Positions 7,204-13,763 of a stretch of 20,874 nucleotides of DNA are shown here, piece by piece. Position 1 is the first letter of the stretch. Every line of letters begins with the position of its first letter. Under the pieces are notes generated by a model. It searched no databases. It was not told where the DNA came from and saw nothing but the letters and a program-made list of their open reading frames with translations. A program made the translations under genes and the position numbers. Source of the stretch: JACDBE01 sp051002015 (GTDB lineage: Bacteria > Actinomycetota > Acidimicrobiia > Spongiisociales > UBA5794); NCBI GenBank assembly GCA_051002015.1, contig JBPCMS010000059.1, positions 1-20,874 on the forward strand, in the 5' to 3' direction.

Positions 7204-7793
7204 CTCGCTGCCTCCAACACCCGGCGCAGGGCGACCATGCCCTGACGCATCCTCGACTTGACCGTGCCCAGAGGAATCCCCAGTTCACCGGCGATCTCGG
7301 TCTGGGTCAGCCCACCGAAATAGGCGAGCTCGAGCACCCGTCGCTGCTCGGCATTGAGCGTCTCCAACGCCCGGTTCACCGCGGTCCGCTCGACACCCCT
7401 GATCACCTCGGCCTCGACATCCTCTGTCGAGCGTTCGCCGGCGGCGGAGGCGACCCGCTCCACCCGCTTGCGCATCGCCTGCTCGCTGCGCACCCGATCG
7501 ACCGCCCGGCGGTGGGCGATGGTGGCGATCCAGCCGGCCGGAGAGCCACGCCCGGCATCGAATCGTGGCGCCCTCCTCCACACCTCGAGCATCACCTCCT
7601 GGGCGACCTCCTCGCTGATGGCGGGATCGACCACCACGCGCTTCACCACACCGAACACGACCGGCGCCATCCGGTCGTAGAGACGGGCGAAGGCGGCACG
7701 GTCGCCACCACCGGTGCGGATCAGGTCGGCGAGGATGGAGCCGACCTCCCTACCTCCCCGACCGGCGGGGGCTGCGGCATCGGGGGGCTGCAT
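7200..7793 (-). CDS. sigK: ECF RNA polymerase sigma factor, SigK-like
   Basis: A 197-residue ECF sigma factor. Region 2 is seen in FARLYDRMAPVVFGVVKRVV through EEVAQEVMLEVWRRAPRFD and GWIATIAHRRAVDRVR; region 4 in LNAEQRRVLELAYFGGLTQ followed by EIAGELGIPLGTVKSRMRQG. The pairing with an RskA-type anti-sigma factor puts it with the SigK/SigL-like groups. It has no cysteine at all, whereas mycobacterial SigK is redox-controlled through two cysteines, so release here should depend on other signals. ATG at 7793 is chosen over upstream starts because the longer frame runs through the cupredoxin gene; TACGGT lies eight bases before it. Targets probably include the neighbouring lipoprotein genes, by inference. 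Confidence 0.92.
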   Translation of the reverse strand: MQPPDAAAPAGRGGREVGSILADLIRTGGGDRAAFARLYDRMAPVVFGVVKRVVVDPAISEEVAQEVMLEVWRRAPRFDAGRGSPAGWIATIAHRRAVDRVRSEQAMRKRVERVASAAGERSTEDVEAEVIRGVERTAVNRALETLNAEQRRVLELAYFGGLTQTEIAGELGIPLGTVKSRMRQGMVALRRVLEAAR

Positions 7794-7801
7794 GTATAAC
7801 C

Positions 7802-7807
7802 ACCGTA
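7802..7807 (-). promoter_or_regulatory. Possible -10 box for sigma/anti-sigma operon
   Basis: TACGGT on the minus strand ends eight bases before the sigma-factor ATG and fits the leaderless spacing seen elsewhere in the window. A TATAC immediately before the ATG is too close to serve as a -10 for this start. Confidence 0.35.
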
Positions 7808-7846
7808 GCGGCACCGGCCCGGGAAGAGCTAGCCACGTGGTGGCGA

Positions 7847-8263
7847 TCATCCGCCACCGACCTCGACCGTGATCCGCATGTGGGTGTGGCGGGCGCAGAA
7901 GAACTCGAAGGTGCCCTGGTCGGGGAAGGCGAGTGATCCGGTCGACCCCACACCGTCGAGCAGGAGCTCGTCGAAATCTCCTGCGGGGCTGTCCGGAGAC
8001 CCGGCGGTGACCGTGTGGAGGATCTGATCGGTGTTGGTCCAGGTGACCGTTGCCCCAGGGTCGACGGCGACCACCTCGGGGTCGAAGGCGAACAGGGCGA
8101 TCGTGGCCTGGCCGCCGATGGCGGCCGGCGCCGCCGAGGTCGATCCCGGAGCAGGGCTCGTGACCGATCCCTCTCGCCCGTCGCCCCCGCCGCATGACGT
8201 GAGCAGCAGGGACGTGAGCAGCAGGATGGCGATGGCGGGGCCGGTTCGGCGGGTGATGGTCAT
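7847..8263 (-). CDS. Cupredoxin-domain lipoprotein
   Basis: A 138-residue lipoprotein with lipobox LLTSC (cysteine 24) and a glycine/serine/alanine linker. Residues about 50-138 form a single plastocyanin/azurin-like cupredoxin: VDPGATVTWTN, then ILHTVTAG, a strand SLAFPDQGTFEFFC, and CARHTHM. The type 1 copper ligands can be placed at H83, C123, H126 and M129. Such anchored cupredoxins carry electrons or buffer copper on the outer face of the membrane. GAGGAG ends five bases or so before the ATG at 8263, a good ribosome site. It follows the helical lipoprotein gene across a strong hairpin and precedes the sigma factor by 53 bases. Confidence 0.9.
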   Translation of the reverse strand: MTITRRTGPAIAILLLTSLLLTSCGGGDGREGSVTSPAPGSTSAAPAAIGGQATIALFAFDPEVVAVDPGATVTWTNTDQILHTVTAGSPDSPAGDFDELLLDGVGSTGSLAFPDQGTFEFFCARHTHMRITVEVGGG

Positions 8264-8278
8264 TGGCTCCTCGAATCG

Positions 8279-8308
8279 ACCGGGGCCGGGACAGTGCCCG
8301 GCCCCGGT
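8279..8308 (-). terminator. Strong 12-bp hairpin between two lipoprotein genes
   Basis: ACCGGGGCCGGG (8279-8290) and its exact complement CCCGGCCCCGGT (8297-8308) enclose the six-base loop ACAGTG. It begins 19 bases after the stop of the 8328-9068 gene and ends just before the ribosome site of the cupredoxin gene, both read on minus. There is no T tract, as is usual for terminators in high-G+C actinobacteria; it may instead be an attenuator or a message-stabilising stem. Confidence 0.55.
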
Positions 8309-8327
8309 TCGGATTGGCTGGGGACGG

Positions 8328-9068
8328 TCAGCCGCTGAACTGGTCGGGGAACTGGGCGGCAATGGCGCCGGCCAGCGCCTCGGCGATCACCGACATGTGA
8401 CCGGCCGCCGTTTTCAGCGAACCGAAGGCGGCCGAGTCGCCGGCCACGATCGCATCGACCGCAGGCACCAGGGTGGCGACGTGCTCACCCACCAGACCCG
8501 CCACCGCCTCCTGGGTCAGGCCGGGATTGGCCGCGGCCAGGAACGCCCCGAAATCCTGGGTGTACTGGGTCAGGCTGTCGGCAGCCGCCTGCTGACCGGC
8601 CGCATCACCGGCCACGGCTGCGGTGGTGTAGTCCACGAAGAACCCGATGTGGGTGCGCCACAGCTCGAGGAACGTGGCACCGGCGTCGTCGCCGTACACC
8701 GAGGCGATCGAACCCGCCAGGTCCTGGCTGTTGAGATCGAGAACATCCGCCGAGGCGGCAAAGGCATCGGGGTTGATGACCGCGTTGTACACGGCGATCT
8801 CGGCGAGGTACACGTGCTCCTGGAGTTGGGCGGTGAGCACAGAGCGCAGGGTCGCCGCAGGTGACGAGGCGCCGCCCGCCATCGCCGCATCCATGTCGTC
8901 GCCGGTGTCGTGCGCCATCGACGACGAGGTCATGTCGGGGGCCATGGTCTCCGTCGCTTGTGGGCTGTCCGTCGCCGTGGTGTCGCCGTCGCCGCCGCAC
9001 GAGGCGAGGATGAGAACGACGCTCGAGGCGATGGCGGCGAGCCGCAGCCGGCGTCTTGTCGTTGTCAC
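8328..9068 (-). CDS. Helical lipoprotein of unknown function with Met/His/Asp-rich linker
   Basis: A 246-residue protein with a clear lipoprotein signal (lipobox LILASC, cysteine 24). A linker of about 45 residues is rich in Met, Asp, Thr and His (for example TMAPDMTSSSMAHDTGDDM). The rest is alpha-helical, with LRSVLTAQLQEHVYLAEIAV, LWRTHIGFFVDYTTAAV and GEHVATLVPAVDAI, which look like related helical hairpins with a histidine at similar places. That suggests a four-helix bundle that might bind metal; I do not recognise a named family. The GTG start at 9068 is supported by AAGGAG eight bases upstream. Position next to a cupredoxin hints at copper handling at the cell surface, by inference only. 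Confidence 0.8.
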   Translation of the reverse strand: MTTTRRRLRLAAIASSVVLILASCGGDGDTTATDSPQATETMAPDMTSSSMAHDTGDDMDAAMAGGASSPAATLRSVLTAQLQEHVYLAEIAVYNAVINPDAFAASADVLDLNSQDLAGSIASVYGDDAGATFLELWRTHIGFFVDYTTAAVAGDAAGQQAAADSLTQYTQDFGAFLAAANPGLTQEAVAGLVGEHVATLVPAVDAIVAGDSAAFGSLKTAAGHMSVIAEALAGAIAAQFPDQFSG

Positions 9069-9164
9069 GTTCTTTGCTCCTTGTTGGGGGCCGTGGCCGG
9101 GACCACGGGTTCAACCCTCTTTCGGAGCCGGTGGGCGATCGGATCACCCGGCCCGGGCGGTCGG

Positions 9165-9857
9165 TCAGGCGTCGGTGTCGCGCTCGCCGCAGGAGACGAC
9201 GTCGTCGCGCATGACGATCTCGATGATGGCCCCGTCGAGGTCGATGGGGGGACGGGCGCTGAGCCCGGCGACGACGACCGGTCTGCCGTCGTGCTTCTCG
9301 ACCGCGGCCCGATCCACACGGATCCCGGCGATTCCGCGCAGCGTCTCGACGATGGCGGCGGGGTCGGCGTCCGGGGTGAGGGCGATCCGGAACACCCTGT
9401 GCTCGGTGGTCCATCGCCCCCGGATCCAATCGCGCAGCGGGCGGAGCAGGACCAGCCCGACGATCAGGATGGCGGTTGCCATGGCGGCGGTACCCTCATC
9501 GCCAACCCCGCAGGCGAGACCTACCGCGGCCGTCGCCCACAGGCTGGCGCCGCTCGTCAGGTTCTTCACCACGGAGCCCTGGCGGAAGATCATCCCGGCG
9601 CCCAGGAAGCCGATGGCAACCACCACCTGGGACGCCACCCTGGTGACATCGACGTTGATGTTGGAGTCGGCCCTGGCGGTGACGTGCTCCTGGAACCCGA
9701 GGGTCGAGATCACCCCGAAGAGGGCGGCGCCAAGGGAGACGGCGATGTGGGTCCTGAGTCCGGCGGGCTGGTCGGCTGCCTCGCGCTCGACCCCGACGAT
9801 GGCGCCGAGGAACGATGCAAACAGCAACCGGATGACCGCTTCGATGTCGAAGTCCAT
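9165..9857 (-). CDS. MgtC/SapB family membrane protein
   Basis: A 230-residue inner-membrane protein of the MgtC/SapB family. The N-terminal hydrophobic half carries the signature GVEREAADQPAGLRTHIAV and SLGAALFGVIS, then GFLGAGMIF and GASLWATAAVGLACG. The soluble C-terminal part of about 80 residues is of moderate length. MgtC proteins are linked to growth at low magnesium and, in pathogens, survival in macrophages; the activity of this copy is unknown. ATG at 9857 has GGGGAG some eight bases upstream. The open frame extends to 10259 but overlaps the divergent antitoxin. It is followed after 96 bases by the helical lipoprotein gene on the same strand. Confidence 0.9.
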   Translation of the reverse strand: MDFDIEAVIRLLFASFLGAIVGVEREAADQPAGLRTHIAVSLGAALFGVISTLGFQEHVTARADSNINVDVTRVASQVVVAIGFLGAGMIFRQGSVVKNLTSGASLWATAAVGLACGVGDEGTAAMATAILIVGLVLLRPLRDWIRGRWTTEHRVFRIALTPDADPAAIVETLRGIAGIRVDRAAVEKHDGRPVVVAGLSARPPIDLDGAIIEIVMRDDVVSCGERDTDA

Positions 9858-9894
9858 GATCGGATCTCCCCGCGACCGGATGCTGCGGATGTCG

Positions 9895-9900
9895 AAGGTA
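9895..9900 (-). promoter_or_regulatory. Possible -10 box for mgtC
   Basis: TACCTT on the minus strand lies 37 bases before the mgtC ATG, allowing a short leader that holds the ribosome site. No clear -35 was found. Confidence 0.3.
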
Positions 9901-9938
9901 GCAGTCGATCGGCGCCGGGATCGCCGCCACCTACCTAC

Positions 9939-9967
9939 TTGCCCTTCTCGGCCGAATGGATCATGAT
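9939..9967 (+). promoter_or_regulatory. Possible promoter of the toxin-antitoxin pair
   Basis: TTGCCC (9939-9944) and CATGAT (9962-9967) are 17 bases apart, and the -10 ends eight bases before the antitoxin ATG. The short inverted repeat TCAT-GATT-ATGA (9961-9972) overlaps it and could be an operator for the antitoxin, which in Phd/YefM systems represses its own promoter. Confidence 0.4.
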
Positions 9968-9975
9968 TATGACCT

Positions 9976-10230
9976 ATGAGCGAGACCCTGCCCTTCTCCG
10001 AAGTCAAGGCCCACCTCTCCGAGCTGGCCGACCGGGTCGAGCGACACCACGACCGGTTCCTCGTCACCCGCAACGGACGACCCTCGTTTGTGCTGGTCAG
10101 TCCGGACGACCTGGAGTCGCTCGAGGAGACCCTCGACATCCTCAGAGACGACGAGCTGATCCAGTCGTTGCGCCGGTCAAGGCAAGAAGCGGAACAAGGA
10201 GAGCGGCTGCGGCTCCGGGACCACGTCTGA
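9976..10230 (+). CDS. Antitoxin of the Phd/YefM family
   Basis: An 84-residue protein. The N-terminal 60 residues match the Phd/YefM fold: LPFSEVKAHLSELADRV, then FLVTRNGRPSFVLVSPDD and LESLEETLDIL. This part dimerises and binds DNA; the charged tail (residues 60-84, rich in Arg, Glu and Gln) would be the toxin-binding segment that folds on contact with RelE. Antitoxins of this type neutralise the toxin and repress the operon. It starts a bicistronic unit, with the toxin beginning nine bases after its stop. It opens the accessory region and is divergent from mgtC. Confidence 0.92.
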   Translation: MSETLPFSEVKAHLSELADRVERHHDRFLVTRNGRPSFVLVSPDDLESLEETLDILRDDELIQSLRRSRQEAEQGERLRLRDHV

Positions 10231-10239
10231 GACCCACAG

Positions 10240-10503
10240 ATGTACGAGGCGGAGATCACACCCGAAGGTCTCCGTCACCTCGACCAACTGCCCGCCAAGA
10301 TACGGTACGCCGCCCTGGAGTCGATACTCGGACCGATCGTCGCCAACCCGCACCGTCTCGGTAAGCCACTCGTTGGCGAGCTCGAGGGTCTCCGGACAGC
10401 CAGGCGCGGCACCTACCGAATCGTCTACCAGATCCTCGAGGATGACCATGTCGTCCTCATCCACCGGGTCCAGCACCGCGGCGACGTCTACCGAACACGG
10501 TGA
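10240..10503 (+). CDS. Toxin of the RelE/ParE superfamily
   Basis: An 87-residue protein with the RelE fold: an N-terminal helix pair (GLRHLDQLPAKIRYAALESI), then GKPLVGELEGLRTARRGTYRIVYQI and a closing VVLIHRVQHRGDVYRTR. The RRGTYRIVY strand and the final HR..VY carry the basic and tyrosine residues that RelE-type mRNA interferases use on the ribosome. Length and order (antitoxin first) are usual for YefM/RelE or Phd/RelE pairs. It appears intact. Mode of killing, ribosome-dependent cleavage versus another target, cannot be settled from sequence. Confidence 0.92.
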   Translation: MYEAEITPEGLRHLDQLPAKIRYAALESILGPIVANPHRLGKPLVGELEGLRTARRGTYRIVYQILEDDHVVLIHRVQHRGDVYRTR

Positions 10504-10557
10504 CGGATCACACCGGGCGCACCCCCGTGACGAAGCTCGTCGCCGAGCGGGAGCGTC

Positions 10558-10846
10558 TGCCGTCACCCCAGCACCGCGTCGAGATCGAGCGCCGCCGTCG
10601 AATCGAAACGCAGGTCGGCGGCGCAACCGTGACCGGTACCGGGCGGCTGAGGATCAGACCCGCGCCGACCGGGACCCGCAACGCCCGAAGACGACCAAGC
10701 TGGCGGCGTCGTGACCTGGCCGCTGTGGTGGCCTCCAAGTTGAAGATCCGCTGGTCGCCGCATGCCATCTGTGCCTGACTGCGTCAGGTCGCTTCGACGG
10801 TGCGGGTGTGTGCCGAGACGGTCTACCGGGCCGTGTACCAACCACA
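10558..10846 (+). pseudogene. Decayed IS30-family transposase fragment
   Basis: Pieces of an IS30-type transposase occur in order but in changing frames. CRHPSTASR (from 10558) is the helix-turn-helix end, RNAGRRRNRDRYRAAE and RPKTTKLAA follow in another frame, then LAAVVASKLKIRWSPHAIC in a third. That last frame is interrupted by TGA at 10776-10778 where the family has Trp, then continues as LRQV and VCAETVYRAVYQP. At least two frame changes and one nonsense change make it dead. The N-terminal start and the whole DDE catalytic part are missing; after about 10846 nothing IS30-like is seen, and 10847-10991 holds no recognisable gene. The identification comes from motif recall. Confidence 0.72.
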
Positions 10847-10991
10847 CGTCGTCGGGGGTGGCGGATGGGATCTGGTGCAACGTTCGTTCCGTCTCCCCGA
10901 CCGAGACGGCAACCAGGACCGGCTCTGTTGCCTGGTGATCGTGTGGGTCGGTCCCGGATGGATGCAAGGAGCTGGGAGCGGTAGCCGACGG

Positions 10992-11408
10992 CTACCGCGA
11001 ATCGACCGACTCGTGGTCCGACGTGCTCCACAGCGCAATGAGTCCAAGAACGCCGCCCAATGCGATGAGCCCGATCGCGCCCTGGTCGCCGTAACTGCCC
11101 GTATCCGGATTGATCGACGCGGCGATTAGATACGCGATGCCGAGTCCCATGCCGGCAACAAGGACGAACAGGCTCAGATCGCCGAGTTTCCACTTGCTGC
11201 GCGCGACGACCAGTAAGCCGAGTGCCAACACGGGGAAACTGAGCACCACTCCTGAGACGTGCGCGACCGTGCCGATGATCTCGGCCACGACGGTCACTGC
11301 CCATGCGACGACCGACAATCCGTCCGACCATGAGCCGACGATGGTTAGGCGACGGGTTGAAAGGGCGAACGCGAACAGCAGCGTGCCGGCCGCGAAGAGG
11401 TAAATCAT
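10992..11408 (-). CDS. Small four-helix membrane protein of unknown function
   Basis: A 138-residue hydrophobic protein with about four membrane helices: residues 2-16, roughly 28-60 (SVVAWAVTVVAEIIGTVAHV, SGVVLSFPVLALGLLVVA), 76-96 and 108-128. The hydrophilic end is short. I do not recognise the family. Its base composition looks less G+C-rich and its codon use less biased than the genes on either side, and it sits between two dead transposases, all suggesting acquisition by transfer. ATG at 11408 has no clear ribosome site. The only promoter-like sequence upstream lies at the end of the IS256-type remnant. Confidence 0.6.
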   Translation of the reverse strand: MIYLFAAGTLLFAFALSTRRLTIVGSWSDGLSVVAWAVTVVAEIIGTVAHVSGVVLSFPVLALGLLVVARSKWKLGDLSLFVLVAGMGLGIAYLIAASINPDTGSYGDQGAIGLIALGGVLGLIALWSTSDHESVDSR

Positions 11409-11431
11409 GATCGAAGGCTCATCGGAGAGCT

Positions 11432-11463
11432 ACTGTAACAACCCGGCGAGGAGATATTGTCAA
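11432..11463 (-). promoter_or_regulatory. Possible outward promoter at edge of IS256-type remnant
   Basis: On minus, a perfect TTGACA (plus positions 11458-11463) is followed by TACAGT (11432-11437). The 20-base spacing is longer than ideal, so activity is uncertain. It points away from the transposase remnant toward the membrane-protein gene. Outward -35 elements in terminal repeats are known for IS256. Confidence 0.35.
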
Positions 11464-11484
11464 ATGTTGTGGGTGGGGTGATGG

Positions 11485-11765
11485 TCAGGCTGCGACATTT
11501 TCGGGGTCGGGCTGGCCGGTGTTGGTCCTTTCTTGTGGGTGGCCGTCGATGAAGACAGCTCCGGTTCGGACAAGGGCCACGAGGTGGTGCCCGTCGAGGC
11601 GCCGCCATCGGACTTGGGCGGCGTCGACGAGCTTGTAGGCCATGGCCGGGGCGGCGGTGGCGGCTCCCTGCTCCCTTGGTGACCTTGGACACTCAGGCGG
11701 ACGGTGGCGAACGTCGACTCGATGGCGTTGTTGGAACGCAGGTGCTTTCAATGCTCATTCGGAGA
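11485..11765 (-). pseudogene. C-terminal remnant of an IS256/mutator-type transposase
   Basis: Minus-strand translation gives EH-stop-KHLRSNNAIESTFATVRL, then a frame change to KVTKGAGSR, then another to AMAYKLVDAAQVRWRRLDGHHLVALVRTGAVF and a stop at 11485. This is the conserved end of mutator-type transposases (normally ...EHWKHLRTTNPIESTFATVR...). The stop codon TGA at 11748-11750 replaces the Trp of EHWKHLR. The catalytic N-terminal two thirds is missing. The sequence just beyond the stop, to about 11450, may include the element's terminal repeat, though no partner repeat was found. Confidence 0.75.
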
Positions 11766-11770
11766 TGGCT

Positions 11771-12051
11771 CGGAGCAGCGCGGCTCGAAGCTCCTCGCCA
11801 GAGAGGGCTCCTCTGTGCGCCTCGCCTTGTTCGGCTGGGGGATGATCGGTAGCCGACGGTGCTGACCGGATCGACCTCGCCTCGCCGCCAGCCCACCCTG
11901 ACGCCACTCCGGCGACCGGCTGTCGTGGTCCGCTCCCGGGCCGGGCCTCGATGGTGCTGCTGGCGACGGCCTGCCCCCGTCATCGCCTCGTCAGCCTGTG
12001 TTCAGGCGTCGAGGCTTACGGTGCGCGGATCAGCAACACCGAAGGGGCATC
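11771..12051 (+). other. Stretch without a recognisable gene before the exported lipoprotein
   Basis: No reading frame here shows family similarity, and frames are short. TACGGT at 12017-12022 is a possible -10 box and GAAGGGG at 12041-12047 is a ribosome site for the gene starting at 12052. The rest may be residue of the decayed transposon. Confidence 0.4.
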
Positions 12052-13476
12052 ATGATCCGTACATCCGCGGGACGCCCGACCATCTCCGCCGTCGTCGCCC
12101 TCGTCCTCACCCTGACCGGGGCGTGTGCAACAGACGACGGTGTCGCCGCCAGGGGCGCTACGACCGCCCCAACGATTGACACACCACCGGCGGCCTCCCG
12201 GGTCGCACCGGCCCTCCGTCGGGCGCCCTGGCCCGTCACGGAGTGCGGTACCTACAGCGGGACCGGTTGTGCGCCGACGGAGCAACGGGTCGATGTCGAC
12301 CGGCCGGTGTTCTCGAACCCGACCCAGATCACCAATCCGCTCTTTCCCATCAGCGAACTCGCCTCCGTGGTCCTGCTCGGCGAGGTCGACGGAATGCCGT
12401 TCCGAGCCGAGACCACGCTGTTGCCCGAGACCGGTGTCGTTGTGTGGGACGGCGAAGAGATCGAAGTCCTGTTGTCGCAGTACGTCGCCTACCTCGACGG
12501 GGAGATCCAAGAGGTGGCCATCGATCGGTACGCGCAAGCAGACGACGGTGCCGTCTGGTATCTGGGCGAGGACGTCTACGACTACGAGAACGGTGCCGTG
12601 GCCGTCAGTGAGGGCACCTGGCTGGTCGGCCGGGACGGACCCCCGGCGATGATCATGCCGGCGACTCCTACGGTTGGTGACGTGTTCCGCCCGGAGAACA
12701 TCCCCGGGATCACCTTCGAAGAGGTGCAGGTGAAGGCGGTCGACCAGACGGTCGACGGTCCCCACGGCCCCGTCCAGGGTGCGCTGGTCGCCGAGGAGCT
12801 ACACCTCGACGGAGCCAACTCGGAAAAGATCTTCGCCCCCGGCTACGGCGAGTTCTACACCGCTTCCGACGGTGAGGTCGAGGCACTGGCCGTCGCCGTA
12901 CCGGCCGACGCCATCGACGAACCGGAACCCCCAGAACTGGCCGAACTGTCGACGGCGGCGTGGGGCATCGTCGAGAGCGCCCGCCTCGAAGACTGGGACG
13001 CCGTGAGCCCGACGCTGGGCCGAATGCAGGCGGACTGGGGAGCGCTCCGAGACGGCGAGATCCCGCCGCTCGTAGCCGACAACGTGGACCGCGCCTTCAC
13101 CGCGCTGGCGAAGGCCGTGCGGGATCGGCGACCGGGCCGGGTCGTTCGAGCCGCCATCGACGTCGCCCTGGGTGCGCTCGACGTGGAGTTGCTCTACGGG
13201 CCTGCGCGGGACGTCGACGTGGCCCGCTTCCACCTGCACACCCAACGGCTGCGAGCCCTCGCGGCGACATCCGATCTCGGTGGAGTCACCGGTGAAGTGG
13301 CGGCGCTCGAATGGATCTACCAACGAATCGGGCAGGCCATCCCACCGGCTGAACGTCAGGGCATCGAGACCCGTCTCCGTGACCTCCGGACCGCCGCCGA
13401 CGCGCAGAACCTCGCCTCCGCCGCCGACCACGCAGCCCGGCTGGCGGCAGAGGTCCGCCGCGTCGCCACCTCCTAG
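12052..13476 (+). CDS. Exported lipoprotein of unknown function, two-domain
   Basis: A 474-residue protein with a lipoprotein signal (lipobox LTGAC, cysteine 25). Residues about 75-285 form a beta-rich domain: NPTQITNPLFPISELASVV, then DRYAQADDGAVWYLGEDVYDY, GTWLVGRDGPPAMIMPA, GDVFRPENIPGITFEEV and KIFAPGYGEFYTASDGE. I have the impression of a widespread uncharacterised secreted family with this WYFGEDV...GTW...GPPGMIMPA pattern. From about 305 on it is alpha-helical (ESARLEDWDAVSPTLGRMQ, RAAIDVALGALDVELLYG, RFHLHTQRLRALAA). ATG at 12052 has a good ribosome site, and the longer frame to 11998 adds nothing. It is intact amid broken mobile elements. Function cannot be assigned. Confidence 0.82.
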   Translation: MIRTSAGRPTISAVVALVLTLTGACATDDGVAARGATTAPTIDTPPAASRVAPALRRAPWPVTECGTYSGTGCAPTEQRVDVDRPVFSNPTQITNPLFPISELASVVLLGEVDGMPFRAETTLLPETGVVVWDGEEIEVLLSQYVAYLDGEIQEVAIDRYAQADDGAVWYLGEDVYDYENGAVAVSEGTWLVGRDGPPAMIMPATPTVGDVFRPENIPGITFEEVQVKAVDQTVDGPHGPVQGALVAEELHLDGANSEKIFAPGYGEFYTASDGEVEALAVAVPADAIDEPEPPELAELSTAAWGIVESARLEDWDAVSPTLGRMQADWGALRDGEIPPLVADNVDRAFTALAKAVRDRRPGRVVRAAIDVALGALDVELLYGPARDVDVARFHLHTQRLRALAATSDLGGVTGEVAALEWIYQRIGQAIPPAERQGIETRLRDLRTAADAQNLASAADHAARLAAEVRRVATS

Positions 13477-13520
13477 ATCGACCGCAATATGATGCGAGGT
13501 AAGGAGAACTGACGCGAGAT

Positions 13521-13763
13521 CATGCGAAACCGAAGGTGATCCAGGCCCGCCTCGGGCATGCCTCGATCCGGACGACGCTCGACCTGTACGGGCATCTGAT
13601 GGAGGGTCTCGACGAGGCGGCGGCTGCGCTCGACGCCAGGTTCAGATCTGCCACGGACGAATCACGGACAAGGGCCGTGGCGACCATCGTCGAGATCACC
13701 TCTGGTGACGCCGGAAACCCTTGTCACACAAGGGTTTCCATCGGTGGAGGTGACGGGATTTGA
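13521..13763 (+). pseudogene. C-terminal stub of a tyrosine recombinase/phage-type integrase
   Basis: From 13521 the frame reads HAKPKVIQARLGHASI, then RTTLDLYGHLMEGLDEAA. This is the end of the tyrosine recombinase catalytic domain: the LGH histidine and the nucleophilic tyrosine (codon 13587-13589) are present. The N-terminal arm- and core-binding domains and the R...HxxR part are absent; the match breaks off right before HAKPK. A GTG at 13536 opens a frame, but as a protein it cannot be a working recombinase. The frame runs through a hairpin into the 3' end of tRNA-Ala, the usual place of an integrase gene beside its attachment site. Confidence 0.8.
13713..13739 (-). terminator. Hairpin downstream of tRNA-Ala
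   Basis: GGAAACCCTTGT (13713-13724) and its exact complement ACAAGGGTTTCC (13728-13739) flank the three-base loop CAC. It starts five bases beyond the 3' end of the tRNA, read on minus, and is probably its transcription terminator although no T tract follows. It also lies inside the frame of the recombinase stub and near the presumed attachment site. Confidence 0.6.

Noticed and set aside
8910..10364. 484-codon open frame on plus across mgtC and the toxin-antitoxin genes
   Set aside because: It crosses several well-supported genes in the wrong frame and has no motifs.
10500..10778. Open frame overlapping the relE stop (GTGA), as a possible third toxin-operon gene
   Set aside because: Its end reads as the WSP region of an IS30 transposase and the rest is frameshifted IS30 sequence, so the coupling-like overlap is accidental.
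11693..11983. Arginine-rich minus-strand frame, and the neighbouring frame ending EELRAALLRAISE
   Set aside because: No family match; partly overlaps the IS256-type remnant in another frame; no start signal.
9961..13763. Direct repeat of the tRNA-Ala 3' end as the left attachment site
   Set aside because: I looked for the segment reading GACGGGATTTGAACCC on plus and found it only in the tRNA itself, so no second site can be claimed within the window.
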